Shown: positions 18,312 to 26,314 of the stretch, piece after piece
Layout: every line of letters begins with the position of its first letter
Position numbering within the stretch: the first letter of the stretch is position 1
Source: Microcoleus sp. bin48.metabat.b7b8b9.023
GTDB lineage: Bacteria; Cyanobacteriota; Cyanobacteriia; Cyanobacteriales; Microcoleaceae
Assembly: GCF_013299185.1 (NCBI RefSeq)
Contig: NZ_JAAFKG010000015.1
Coordinates: forward strand, 1 to 64,000
Length of the DNA stretch: 64,000 bases
Direction of reading: 5' to 3'
Position numbers and translations under genes: made by a program
Notes under the pieces: model-generated
What the model saw: only the letters and a program-made list of their open reading frames with translations
What the model was told of the DNA's origin: nothing
Database searches by the model: none

Positions 18312-18992
18312 ATGACTCATTATACGCCAACTCCTGACCCGGAACCGCCGCATCCGATCGCAAATTCGCCAAATCCTGAAATCAACGATCTTCCCATTGG
18401 CAATAACCAACCAAATATTTTAACAGGTGAATCTTTAATTGATTTGCGGCTGTACAACCAGTCAAATTTCGATCGCGGAAGGCCCGGATGGCTAATTTTG
18501 GTTTGGTGGTTGGTGCAGGCGATCGCCTTTCCCCTCACTCCACACCCTTGTAACGGCATCAGAAGCGGCTTGTTGCGGTTATTTGGCGCGAAAATAGGTT
18601 TTGGGGTAATTATCCGCCCTACGGCTCGTTTTACCTATCCCTGGAAAGTTGAAATCGGCGATTATAGTTGGATTGGAGATGATGTTGTATTGTACAGTCT
18701 GGAGCGAATTGCGATCGGCAAACACTGCGTTATTTCTCAAAAAAGCTACCTCTGCACCGGCACTCACGACCCCCAAGACCCAGCCTTTGGGTTAATAACA
18801 GCATCTGTTATCATTAATAACGGCGTTTGGATTGCCGCCGATTGCTTCATTGGCCCTGGTGTTGCGATCGGTGCAAATGCCTTAATCGGAGCTCGCAGCA
18901 GCGTGTTTGAAAATATGCCCGCTGGCTTTGTTTGTATGGGAAATCCTTGTCGTCCGCGCGATCGGCGAGAAATCAAAAAAGTTTGTAGTTAG
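18312..18992 (+). CDS. hexapeptide-repeat acetyltransferase, WcaF-like
   Basis: A left-handed beta-helix O-acetyltransferase similar to those of colanic-acid synthesis. LRLFGAKIGFGVIIRPTARF and the following ISQKSYLCTGTHDPQDPAFG and GVWIAADCFIGPGVAIGANA carry the isoleucine-rich hexads; His in GTHD is the likely catalytic base. The first 60 residues are Pro/Asn-rich and variable. It diverges from the CDF gene across 44 bases. Together with the two GT2 genes 2-4 kb upstream it points to exopolysaccharide modification. Confidence 0.85.
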   Translation: MTHYTPTPDPEPPHPIANSPNPEINDLPIGNNQPNILTGESLIDLRLYNQSNFDRGRPGWLILVWWLVQAIAFPLTPHPCNGIRSGLLRLFGAKIGFGVIIRPTARFTYPWKVEIGDYSWIGDDVVLYSLERIAIGKHCVISQKSYLCTGTHDPQDPAFGLITASVIINNGVWIAADCFIGPGVAIGANALIGARSSVFENMPAGFVCMGNPCRPRDRREIKKVCS

Positions 18993-19169
18993 GACTTCAG
19001 TCCTTTCTTCTACCACTTCGTTGATAAATATAGCAATCCTAAATTATTTGTGTAACTTTTGTAGGGGTTCTTCCCGAACTCGATTGCGCGATAGATAGGG
19101 CGTAGGTACGGGGGCACTACCCTACAAATTTATATGAATCATTCATAAATGCTATATTACTTAAACGAA

Positions 19170-19199
19170 AATAAGAGGGCTAAAGCCCAACAACGTACC
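19170..19199. repeat. single copy of the GGTACGTTGTTGGGC repeat
   Basis: AGAGGGCTAAAGCCCAACAA followed by CGTACC is the inverted form of the left half of the 94-bp unit at 9.3-9.9 kb. It lies between the WcaF-like and Rpn-like genes. Confidence 0.8.
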
Positions 19200-19275
19200 T
19201 CATATTTCTTAGAACTGCTGTAAATAAATATCGCACATCTGCTATTATTAACGGATAAAGTTAATCGTAATTCCT

Positions 19276-20406
19276 ATGACGCGATTTATTCACGATCGCT
19301 TTGCTAAAGAATTTCTGGAAGAATTGCTTTCCCCGCTAGGAACGGTGAATGTCGGCCGCGATGTGACGAGCGAAGTTCGAGAAATCGATGTTTATTTCAC
19401 TCCTGGCACTGCAATTCCCGAATACTCCGAAAATCTAGGCTTGTTGGGAAAAATGGCGGGTACGACTGCTATTTTTGAGCCGTTTCGCAATCCGGCAAAC
19501 CCCAGCGAAATTTGTAGCTGTTTGGGCAAATTATTGGACGTGCGAGGCGAGTTGGAGCGAAAATTTAGAAGAGAAAATACTCGCTATGATGACTCTCAGT
19601 TACCCAAACTGTGGATTTTGACACCGACAGCATCGAAAGCCTTGGTAGATAGCTTTAATGCGACACCAGATACAGAGAATTGGATGCAGGGAATCTATTT
19701 TTTGGGGGAATCTTTGCGATCGGCAATTGTGGTGATTCACCAGTTGCCAGAAACTCCCGAAACTCTGTGGTTGAGGATTTTGGGCAAAGGGAAAGTGCAG
19801 GAAAGGGCGATCGCCCAATTGAGCGCTTTAGCCACAAACGATCCGTTGCGGATTATCGCGCTAGAATTATTGTATCGGTTACAGTCAAATTTAGTAACCG
19901 ACATCCCACAGGAATTAGAGCCAGAAGAGCGGGAGTTAATTATGACGATAGCACCACTTTTTCGAGAAGAAATACAAGCTGCACAGCAACAAGCTAGGGA
20001 AGAAGGATTAGAAGAAGGGCTGGAACAAGGGCTAGAACGAGGACTGGAACGAGGCAGACAAGAACAACAGCGGTTAATCTTAGAAAATTTTCTGCGAGTT
20101 CGCTTTGGAGAATTAAGCCCGAAAATGACGGCTTTTCTATCTCCCATATCCAAGTTATTGGCTGCGGATTTTACGGTTTTGTTGCTGGCAATGTCGATGC
20201 TGACAGTCGATGAATCGGGGCGGGAAGAAGCGGTCAAGTTGTTGGCTGAAAGTGTCTTGAAAATGTTTGTTACTAACTTGCAGGATATTCTGCCCCAGGC
20301 TGTGACTAATTTATTGGCTTTGCCTTTGGCAGAATTGACTTTGTTTGTGGAACAACTGCCACATTTATCAGATGCTCAATTGAGGGAAAGGTTAGTTGGC
20401 AGTTGA
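19276..20406 (+). CDS. Rpn/YhgA-like family protein with coiled coil
   Basis: A 376-residue protein. The first 90 residues (MTRFIHDRFAKEFLEELLSP, VREIDVYFTPG, FEPFRNP) resemble cyanobacterial Rpn-like proteins, whose fold belongs to the PD-(D/E)XK nuclease group. A short acidic coiled coil of repeated EEGLEQGLERG units lies around residue 240-265. The C-terminal 110 residues (LRVRFGELSPKMTAFLSPIS) match the helical region often found after such coils. Nuclease activity is not demonstrated by the sequence: D in EIDVYF is present, but the lysine of a classic ExK is not obvious. Often misnamed FliH-like because of the coil. Confidence 0.6.
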   Translation: MTRFIHDRFAKEFLEELLSPLGTVNVGRDVTSEVREIDVYFTPGTAIPEYSENLGLLGKMAGTTAIFEPFRNPANPSEICSCLGKLLDVRGELERKFRRENTRYDDSQLPKLWILTPTASKALVDSFNATPDTENWMQGIYFLGESLRSAIVVIHQLPETPETLWLRILGKGKVQERAIAQLSALATNDPLRIIALELLYRLQSNLVTDIPQELEPEERELIMTIAPLFREEIQAAQQQAREEGLEEGLEQGLERGLERGRQEQQRLILENFLRVRFGELSPKMTAFLSPISKLLAADFTVLLLAMSMLTVDESGREEAVKLLAESVLKMFVTNLQDILPQAVTNLLALPLAELTLFVEQLPHLSDAQLRERLVGS

Positions 20407-20445
20407 CAGTTGACAGTTGACAGTTGACAGTTGACAGTTGACAGT
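20399..20445. repeat. GTTGACA heptamer STRR
   Basis: Six or seven GTTGACA units start at the stop codon of the Rpn-like gene; the first unit supplies its TGA. Similar tracts occur at 31.75, 41.39 and 42.38 kb. Confidence 0.9.
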
Positions 20446-20534
20446 TTGTAGGGGCGGTGCCAAGAGTGCCCGCCCTCTTCGTTGACAGTTGACAGCGGGA
20501 GCATCTCAGGTTTGCAAAAAGCATTTTTTTATTA

Positions 20535-20600
20535 TTATAGTGCGAGCGTCCCCGCTCGCGATTTGTAGAATACGCGAGCGGGGACGCTCGCACTACTATA
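20535..20600. repeat. GTGCGAGCGTCCCCGCTCGC hairpin repeat
   Basis: TAGTGCGAGCGTCCCCGCTC, an AT-rich loop, then GAGCGGGGACGCTCGCACTA form a long near-perfect hairpin in the gap between the convergent Rpn-like and TetR genes. A fragment recurs at about 60.42 kb between feoB and feoC. Confidence 0.8.
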
Positions 20601-20738
20601 AATGCAAAACTCAGATGCTCCCGTTGACAGCAAAGTTTGAAAGCTCAAATGATGGGGAAAAGGGAGAGGGAAAGCGACTACTCAAAACCTCAAAAATTAA
20701 CCCGATCGCCCCATCTTCCCATCAACATTCGATCGCAC

Positions 20739-21347
20739 TTAGGAATTTGACTGCGATCGCAAAATCAAGTGCAGCAGAGCATCGATTACTCGATCGCGCT
20801 CCATGGGCATAATATCTTTACCGTGCATCATCTCCTGCGTTAACTGGAAATATACCAGAGAGCCAATAAAAATCCGCGCCGTCGCCTCAGGATCGGGCAA
20901 TTTTAACTCTGGATGCAATGTTAAATATTCAGTCAGGCGATCGATACCCGGTTTAGCTAAGTTTCTCACAAAAGTCTGCGCTAGCTGGGGAAAACGCCCC
21001 GACTCCGCAATCACTAGCCTGACGAAATTGAGAAATTCGGGTTCGTGCGTCGCCTGATCCAATATAGTTGTGGCAATGAATCGCAGCGCTACGGCGGGTT
21101 CTTCATCCAGAACTGTAAAATGGACTTTTTTTCGCGCCAGCCACTGCACCAAGGCCGCGAACAATCCCTCTTTATCTTGAAAGTAGCTGTAAACCGTGGC
21201 TTTGGAAACTCCCCCCGTCTTGGCTACCTTGTCCATACTCGTACCCGCGTAGCCGTGGGTTAAAAATTCTTGCATCGCACCTTGCAGGATTTGCTCGCTT
21301 TTATCACCTAATGTTGCGTCTGGTTCGATTGGTTTTGTCCTTGCCAT
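20739..21347 (-). CDS. TetR/AcrR-family transcriptional repressor
   Basis: A 202-residue TetR-type repressor. The N-terminal helix-turn-helix is EQILQGAMQEFLTHGYAGTS then VAKTGGVSKATVYSYFQDKE, the canonical signature. The C-terminal half is the variable ligand-binding domain, similar to the AefR-like group (LTEYLTLHPELKLPDPEATA). The gene diverges from devB, with two matching palindromes in the 102-base gap. It most likely represses the exporter operon and itself until a ligand binds. Confidence 0.92.
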   Translation of the reverse strand: MARTKPIEPDATLGDKSEQILQGAMQEFLTHGYAGTSMDKVAKTGGVSKATVYSYFQDKEGLFAALVQWLARKKVHFTVLDEEPAVALRFIATTILDQATHEPEFLNFVRLVIAESGRFPQLAQTFVRNLAKPGIDRLTEYLTLHPELKLPDPEATARIFIGSLVYFQLTQEMMHGKDIMPMERDRVIDALLHLILRSQSNS

Positions 21348-21377
21348 CTCTGGTTTCTGTAATTTTTGCTTCGGGTA

Positions 21378-21407
21378 TTGACATCATTATACTGAACGGT
21401 TTAGTAT
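21378..21407 (+). promoter_or_regulatory. candidate promoter for devBCA
   Basis: TTGACA at 21378-21383 and TAGTAT at 21402-21407 are 18 bases apart, on the strand leading into devB. The first TetR operator overlaps the spacer and the -10 box. Confidence 0.5.
21391..21405. promoter_or_regulatory. TetR operator 1
   Basis: ACTGAACGGTTTAGT is an inverted repeat (ACTGAAC-G-GTTTAGT) with one mismatch. It matches operator 2 and overlaps the devB promoter. Confidence 0.6.
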
Positions 21408-21415
21408 TTATTTAT

Positions 21416-21434
21416 AAACTAAACCGTTTAGTTT
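21416..21434. promoter_or_regulatory. TetR operator 2
   Basis: AAACTAAACCGTTTAGTTT is a perfect 9+1+9 inverted repeat centred on 21425, 27 bases from the centre of operator 1. It would cover the transcription start of devB. Confidence 0.7.
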
Positions 21435-21449
21435 TTACCTACCCAAATC

Positions 21450-22883
21450 ATGAGGTGTGTCATGGTACACCGCTTAACCGCAGAAAGCTTATCTTCCAAT
21501 TCACCCTTAGTTAAACAACTCGTAGTTGTAGCAGCCTTAGCAACTCTGGCGGCTGGGGGAACTACTGGTTACACGATCTGGCGATCGCGCCAGCCAGATC
21601 CCAACGCAGCAACCGCAGCAGCAGCAGTCACAGCATCCCAATTAACCACAGTGACAGCTTTGGGGCGACTTGAACCGAGGGGAGAAGTGATTAAAGTTTC
21701 GGGCTCTGGGGCGGCGGATGGAAACAGGATCGATCGACTCCTGGTAAAAGAAGGAGACAGAGTGAAAACAGGTGAAACGATCGCAATTTTGGACAATCGC
21801 GATCGCCAGCAAGCAGCCTTTGACCAAGCACAAGAACAAGTGCGCGTTGCCCGGGCAAATCTCGCAAAAGTGAAAGCAGGAGCCAAAAATGGCGAAATTC
21901 AAGCCCAGAAAGCCACCATTGGCCGCTTAGAAGCCGATCGCAGCAACGAGATCGCAGCGCAACAGGCGATCGTTGCTCGCTTAGAAGTCGATCGCAGTAC
22001 CGAAATTAGAGCCCAACAAGCCACCATTGCTCGTTTAAGGGCCGAACAGCAAGGGGAAATTCAAACCCAACAAGCAGCAATTGCTCGCATAGAAGCCGAA
22101 CTCCGCAACGCTAGAAACGAACAGCGACGCTACTCGCAACTGTACCAACAAGGAGCAATTTCTGCCTCAACTAGCGACAGCAAAACCCTCGCCGCCGAAA
22201 CAGCCCAACAGCAACTCAACGAAGGAAAAGCCAAACTGAATCAAATTCAGCAATCTCGCCAACAACAAATTTATGAAGCGCAAGCCAAACTGAATCAAAT
22301 TCAGCAGTCTCGCCAGCAGCAGATTAATGAAGCGCAAGCCAAACTCAGCCAAATTCAGGAATCTCGACAGCAGCAAATCGGCGAAGCGGAAGCAAATCTC
22401 GATCGCATCGCCGAAGTGCGCCCCGTTGACATAGAAGCAGCCGCCGCCGAAGTCGGTTCCGCCCAAGCCGCCGCCAAACAAGCCAAAGCCAATCTAGATC
22501 TAGCTTACATCCGCGCTCCCAGAGATGCTCAAGTCCTAAAAATTCACACGTATCCTGGGGAAAAAGTTGGAAATGACGGCATTGTCGAACTCGGACAAAC
22601 TCGCGAAATGCTGGCGGTGGCTGAAATCTACCAAAGTGATGTGGACAAAGTACGGATTGGACAGCCAGCCAAAATTACTAGCGATTCTTTGAATGGGGAA
22701 TTGCAGGGAAGTGTCGAATACATCGGTTTGCAGGTGCAGCGGCAAAACATTGTTAACACCGAGCCTTCTGCGAATATTGATGCGCGAATTGTGGAGGTAA
22801 AAGTGCGTTTAGATGCAGCTTCCAGTCAGAAAGTAGCGGGTTTGACTAATTTGCAAGTCAAAGTTGCGATCGGCGGGAATTAA
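21450..22883 (+). CDS. devB: DevB-type membrane-fusion protein of an ABC exporter
   Basis: A 477-residue HlyD-like periplasmic adaptor of the DevBCA class, which in heterocyst formers exports glycolipids through a TolC-like channel. A single membrane anchor lies at about 20-40, then the biotinyl-lipoyl half (GRLEPRGEVIKVSG, VKEGDRVKTGETIAILDN). Residues about 150-330 form a long coiled-coil hairpin with near-identical 18-residue blocks (KLNQIQQSRQQQI) repeated three to four times. The C-terminal beta barrel contains IRAPRDAQVLKIHTYPGEKV. Start ATG 21450; a second ATG at 21462. The operon devB-devC-devA is complete and probably TetR controlled. The last 42 bases are duplicated downstream. Confidence 0.92.
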   Translation: MRCVMVHRLTAESLSSNSPLVKQLVVVAALATLAAGGTTGYTIWRSRQPDPNAATAAAAVTASQLTTVTALGRLEPRGEVIKVSGSGAADGNRIDRLLVKEGDRVKTGETIAILDNRDRQQAAFDQAQEQVRVARANLAKVKAGAKNGEIQAQKATIGRLEADRSNEIAAQQAIVARLEVDRSTEIRAQQATIARLRAEQQGEIQTQQAAIARIEAELRNARNEQRRYSQLYQQGAISASTSDSKTLAAETAQQQLNEGKAKLNQIQQSRQQQIYEAQAKLNQIQQSRQQQINEAQAKLSQIQESRQQQIGEAEANLDRIAEVRPVDIEAAAAEVGSAQAAAKQAKANLDLAYIRAPRDAQVLKIHTYPGEKVGNDGIVELGQTREMLAVAEIYQSDVDKVRIGQPAKITSDSLNGELQGSVEYIGLQVQRQNIVNTEPSANIDARIVEVKVRLDAASSQKVAGLTNLQVKVAIGGN

Positions 22884-23015
22884 ATATCAATCAAATCCGC
22901 CTTAAATAGCATTCTTGAGTCTGCGGAGGCAGACTTCGTTTGTGTAGTTGCGATTTCAATCGCCGATTCAAAATTGACTAATTTGCAAGTCAAAGTGGCG
23001 ATCGGCGGGAATTAA
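22842..23015. repeat. 42-bp duplication of the devB 3' end flanking a hairpin repeat
   Basis: TTGACTAATTTGCAAGTCAA and the following 22 bases at 22842-22883 recur at 22974-23015 with one mismatch (AAGTTGCG versus AAGTGGCG). Between them is a copy of the TCTGCGGAGGCAGACTTCG / TTTGTGTAGTTGCGATTTC repeat (about 22917-22965). Confidence 0.85.
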
Positions 23016-23082
23016 GAATTAAGATTTTTTAACCGCAGAGAGCGCAGAGAACGCAGAGAAAATAGAGGAAGAGAAGAGAGAT

Positions 23083-24267
23083 ATGATTGGACTAATTAAA
23101 CCTTTACAACAGTTAAGAAACAGAACTCCTCTCGGATGGCTGCAACTGAGTCACGACAAAGGACGAATGGCGGTTGCAGTTGCAGGAATTGCCTTTGCTG
23201 ACGTTTTGATGTTCATGCAGTTGGGATTTCAAAATGCGCTTTACAGTAGCAATACGCGCCTGCACCAAACTTTGCAAACTGACTTAGTTTTGATGAATCC
23301 CCAAGGCCGGAATTTGCTGAATTTATCTTCTTTTCCAAGGCGCAGATTATATCAGGCGATGAATGTACCTGGTGTGAAATCAGCCGATCCACTTTATGTC
23401 AAAATTGCTACTTGGAAAGTTCCTGAAACTCGGCGGGAAACGTCGATTATGGTGTTGGGATTTAATCCCGATCGCCCTGCATTTGACCTGCCAGAAGTCA
23501 ACAAAAATTTGAATTTGATTAAATTGCCGGATACTGTGTTATTTGACCGAGCTTCAAGGGGAGATTATCAAGGGTCTATCGCCCAAATTAATCAGGGACA
23601 ATCTGTTAAAACTGAGATCGATCGGCGCACAATTGCGATCGGCGGTTTATTTACAGTTGGAGCATCTTTTGCCGCTGACGGAGCTTTAATCACCAGCGAT
23701 CAAAATTATCTACGCCTGTTTCCCCGACAGGATTCTGCAAGCGTAAATGCCGGATTAATTCAACTGCAACCCGGTGCTGACTCGCTGCAAGTCCAACAAG
23801 TTTTAAAAGCATATTTGCCATCGGATGTCAAGGTTTTGACCAAACAAGAATTTATCGAGTTCGAGAAAAATTATTGGGCTAAAAATACTGCGATCGGCTT
23901 TGTCTTTAATTTAGGCGTAGCGATGGGTTTTGTAGTAGGAGTAATTATCGTTTACCAAGTTCTCTCAACCGATGTCAGCGACCACATGGGAGAATATGCT
24001 ACTTTTAAAGCGATGGGCTACCGGAATGTTTATTTGCTCGGCATTGTTTTTGAAGAAGCTATTATTCTTTCTGTCCTCGGTTTTTTACCTGGAGTAGGAG
24101 TCTCTGTAGCACTATATCATGTGACTCGTCAAGCTACAAATTTACCCTTATACATGACCATAGGTCGAGCATTAGCAGTATTAATTTTGAACATGGTTAT
24201 GTGCAGTATTTCAGGAGCTATTGCCACTCGTAAACTGCAAGCAGCCGACCCCGCCGACATTTTTTAA
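23083..24267 (+). CDS. devC: DevC-type ABC exporter permease
   Basis: The membrane subunit of the DevBCA exporter (394 residues, normal length). A first helix (VAVAGIAFADVLMFMQLGFQ) precedes a large periplasmic region, and three C-terminal helices follow (FVFNLGVAMGFVVGVIIVYQ, LLGIVFEEAIILSVLGFLPG, LAVLILNMVMCSISGAIA), the MacB/FtsX topology. MGEYATFKAMGYRN is the conserved cytoplasmic loop that contacts the ATPase. It lies 199 bases after devB because of the duplicated repeat insert, and 80 bases before devA. Confidence 0.92.
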   Translation: MIGLIKPLQQLRNRTPLGWLQLSHDKGRMAVAVAGIAFADVLMFMQLGFQNALYSSNTRLHQTLQTDLVLMNPQGRNLLNLSSFPRRRLYQAMNVPGVKSADPLYVKIATWKVPETRRETSIMVLGFNPDRPAFDLPEVNKNLNLIKLPDTVLFDRASRGDYQGSIAQINQGQSVKTEIDRRTIAIGGLFTVGASFAADGALITSDQNYLRLFPRQDSASVNAGLIQLQPGADSLQVQQVLKAYLPSDVKVLTKQEFIEFEKNYWAKNTAIGFVFNLGVAMGFVVGVIIVYQVLSTDVSDHMGEYATFKAMGYRNVYLLGIVFEEAIILSVLGFLPGVGVSVALYHVTRQATNLPLYMTIGRALAVLILNMVMCSISGAIATRKLQAADPADIF

Positions 24268-24347
24268 TCCCAATTATTCATCTCTCTCTGATCTTTCTCT
24301 GTGTTCTCTGCGCCCTCTGTGGTTAAAAAAATCCGAATCCTTAACTT

Positions 24348-25064
24348 ATGAAATCCGCTATTCTCAACCCCACAGCCAACAACCTACAGATTTCCGAGCC
24401 TGTAATTTCCATGCACAAACTCGACCATTACTTCGGTCAAGGTCAACTCCGAAAACAGGTACTTTTTGACATCAACCTTGAGATATATGCAGGTGAAATT
24501 GTGCTGATGACCGGGCCTTCCGGTTCGGGAAAAACCACGCTTTTAACATTGATTGGCGCACTGCGTTCTGGTCAATCTGGTAGTCTCAAAATTCTCGGTC
24601 AAGAGATGTGCAATGCCAGTTCAGATAAATTGGTAAAGACGCGGCGCAAAATTGGCTATATTTTTCAGGCGCACAATTTACACCGCAGTTTGACCGCGCT
24701 ACAAAACGTGCAAATGGGTTTGGAAGTTCACGGAAATTTGTCACGTTCCCAGATGCGCGATCGATCTACAAAAATGCTAGAATTAGTAGGACTGGAACAA
24801 CGACTTAACTATTATCCAGATGACTTGTCAGGGGGACAAAAACAAAGAGTTGCGATCGCCCGTGCCTTAGTTAGTCGCCCGCAAATTGTTTTGGCTGATG
24901 AACCAACAGCGGCCCTAGACAGCAAATCCGGGCGGGAAGTGGTGAATTTGATGCAGCAACTTGCCAGAGAGCAGGGTTGTACGATTTTGTTAGTTACCCA
25001 CGATAACCGTATTTTGGATATTGCCGATCGCATTGTTAACATGGAAGATGGAAAATTAGCATAA
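24348..25064 (+). CDS. devA: DevA-type ABC exporter ATPase
   Basis: The ATP-binding subunit (238 residues). Walker A is GPSGSGKTT, the Q-loop is FQAHNLHRSLTALQNVQMGL, the ABC signature is LSGGQKQRVAIARAL, Walker B is IVLADEPTAALDS, and the switch histidine is in LLVTHDNRILDIADRIVNME. The N-terminal SEPVISMHKLDHYFGQGQLR is typical of DevA, with LDHYFG. It completes the exporter. A CGCAGAG-type repeat in reverse orientation lies between devC and devA (about 24290-24330). Confidence 0.93.
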   Translation: MKSAILNPTANNLQISEPVISMHKLDHYFGQGQLRKQVLFDINLEIYAGEIVLMTGPSGSGKTTLLTLIGALRSGQSGSLKILGQEMCNASSDKLVKTRRKIGYIFQAHNLHRSLTALQNVQMGLEVHGNLSRSQMRDRSTKMLELVGLEQRLNYYPDDLSGGQKQRVAIARALVSRPQIVLADEPTAALDSKSGREVVNLMQQLAREQGCTILLVTHDNRILDIADRIVNMEDGKLA

Positions 25065-25173
25065 TTTTTAAGTTCTCAAAGAATCGACATCACCCATAAC
25101 CCCCAACTTTTAATTTTGGATGCTCTAGAGTCTATCCAAAATCGCAAATTGTAACTCGTCCTCGGACTATTAA

Positions 25174-26214
25174 CTAATTGCTAACAACTAATCCTGGGCG
25201 ATAAATCCCTAAATTTTCCCGGTACATTTTTTCGAGTTTGGGCAGCGACGAGTCCACGGAACCGCCAAAACGCCGAAAAGAAGGCCAGATGTAAGCGAGT
25301 TTTCTGACTGCTGGCTCCAATCGACCCGCTTTGATATCTTCTAATGCACCTCGTTCTCGAATTAACTCTATAGCCATTAGGTCTTGATTTTCTGGACTGA
25401 AATCCTTGACACCGAATTTTTTGGCGAATCTGTCCCAAGTTGTGCTGAGAAACTGATACCGCCCCGCAGCGTCGGAACAGAGTTTTTTGCCGTAGCGGCG
25501 GCCGCATCTCATTTCTCTGGGATGGTCGCTGAAACTGGCAAATTTGGTTCCTGTGTACTGGGTGTGGTAGCCATCGGCAGCAGCGGTGCCTTCGGCGCTG
25601 GCGATGGTGTCGAGAAATGCTTTTACCCGATCGCGCTCAATGCTATCGTCGTTATCCTCGTTCTTATCTCTTTTGTCTGGTGGCTCGTCAGTTGCAACTT
25701 TCGGCAACGCTTCTGATGCCGAAGCCGGCGAGCTTTCTGCCGAGGCAGTCAGGCGTTTTGGAGGTGGCGACATTTCTGCCGAGACTGTTTGTCCCCAGAG
25801 TTTCGGGGCCATTCTACCCAAAAAAAAGCACAAACAGATGCACAAACTCCACCCCAGCCTCAAACGGAGTTGTTTGTACTGCTGGCTGCGCTCTCGCACC
25901 GGCCACGCGTACAGGGGGATAGCTGCGGGCAAGACTCCGGTTTGCTGGCCGAAGGCGAACAGCGATTTTAGAGCTAGCAAGGTTTGCTTGTAGAAACGGG
26001 GTGGAACTTTGCGAGCCCTCATCGCTGCGGCGAAAGTCTGGATATCTGTCAGAGTCACTTGTGCCAGCGGTTTGTCTACAAACAGTCGAAAACCGTTGGC
26101 GGCCTGCCAGCTAAAGCGCTTGCTGGGGGTAGATTTGCGGTTTACCCACAGACGAATTAGCTCTTGGTCGGACATACGAAGCAGATGTCTTCCCAGATGT
26201 TCTGATGCGTACAA
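25174..26214 (-). CDS. membrane-anchored GH104-type lysozyme with integrase-like N-terminus
   Basis: A 346-residue fusion. Residues about 15-100 (MSDQELIRLWVNRKSTPSKR, then QVTLTDIQTFAAAMRARKVP, PPRFYKQTLLALKSLFAFGQ) look like the core-binding SAM-like domain of tyrosine recombinases, without the catalytic domain. A single membrane helix follows (about 119-134, LGWSLCICLCFFLGRM), then a Ser/Pro/acidic linker. Residues about 192-340 match phage lambda R-type (GH104) peptidoglycan lysozymes: catalytic Glu208 in ASAEGT, FSDHPREM, AGRYQFLSTTWD, DFSPENQDLMAIELIRERGA. A role in wall remodelling from the cytoplasmic membrane is inferred; the N-terminus may bind DNA or protein. No phage genes surround it. 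Confidence 0.82.
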   Translation of the reverse strand: MYASEHLGRHLLRMSDQELIRLWVNRKSTPSKRFSWQAANGFRLFVDKPLAQVTLTDIQTFAAAMRARKVPPRFYKQTLLALKSLFAFGQQTGVLPAAIPLYAWPVRERSQQYKQLRLRLGWSLCICLCFFLGRMAPKLWGQTVSAEMSPPPKRLTASAESSPASASEALPKVATDEPPDKRDKNEDNDDSIERDRVKAFLDTIASAEGTAAADGYHTQYTGTKFASFSDHPREMRCGRRYGKKLCSDAAGRYQFLSTTWDRFAKKFGVKDFSPENQDLMAIELIRERGALEDIKAGRLEPAVRKLAYIWPSFRRFGGSVDSSLPKLEKMYRENLGIYRPGLVVSN

Positions 26215-26314
26215 GAGTACCTCCTCATATCACTTCTAGTTGAAGGTTCCCAGTTTATAGATGAGATGGATAGGGATCGAGGGAAACAGGCTTCAACCAT
26301 ACTAAGTGATACTA

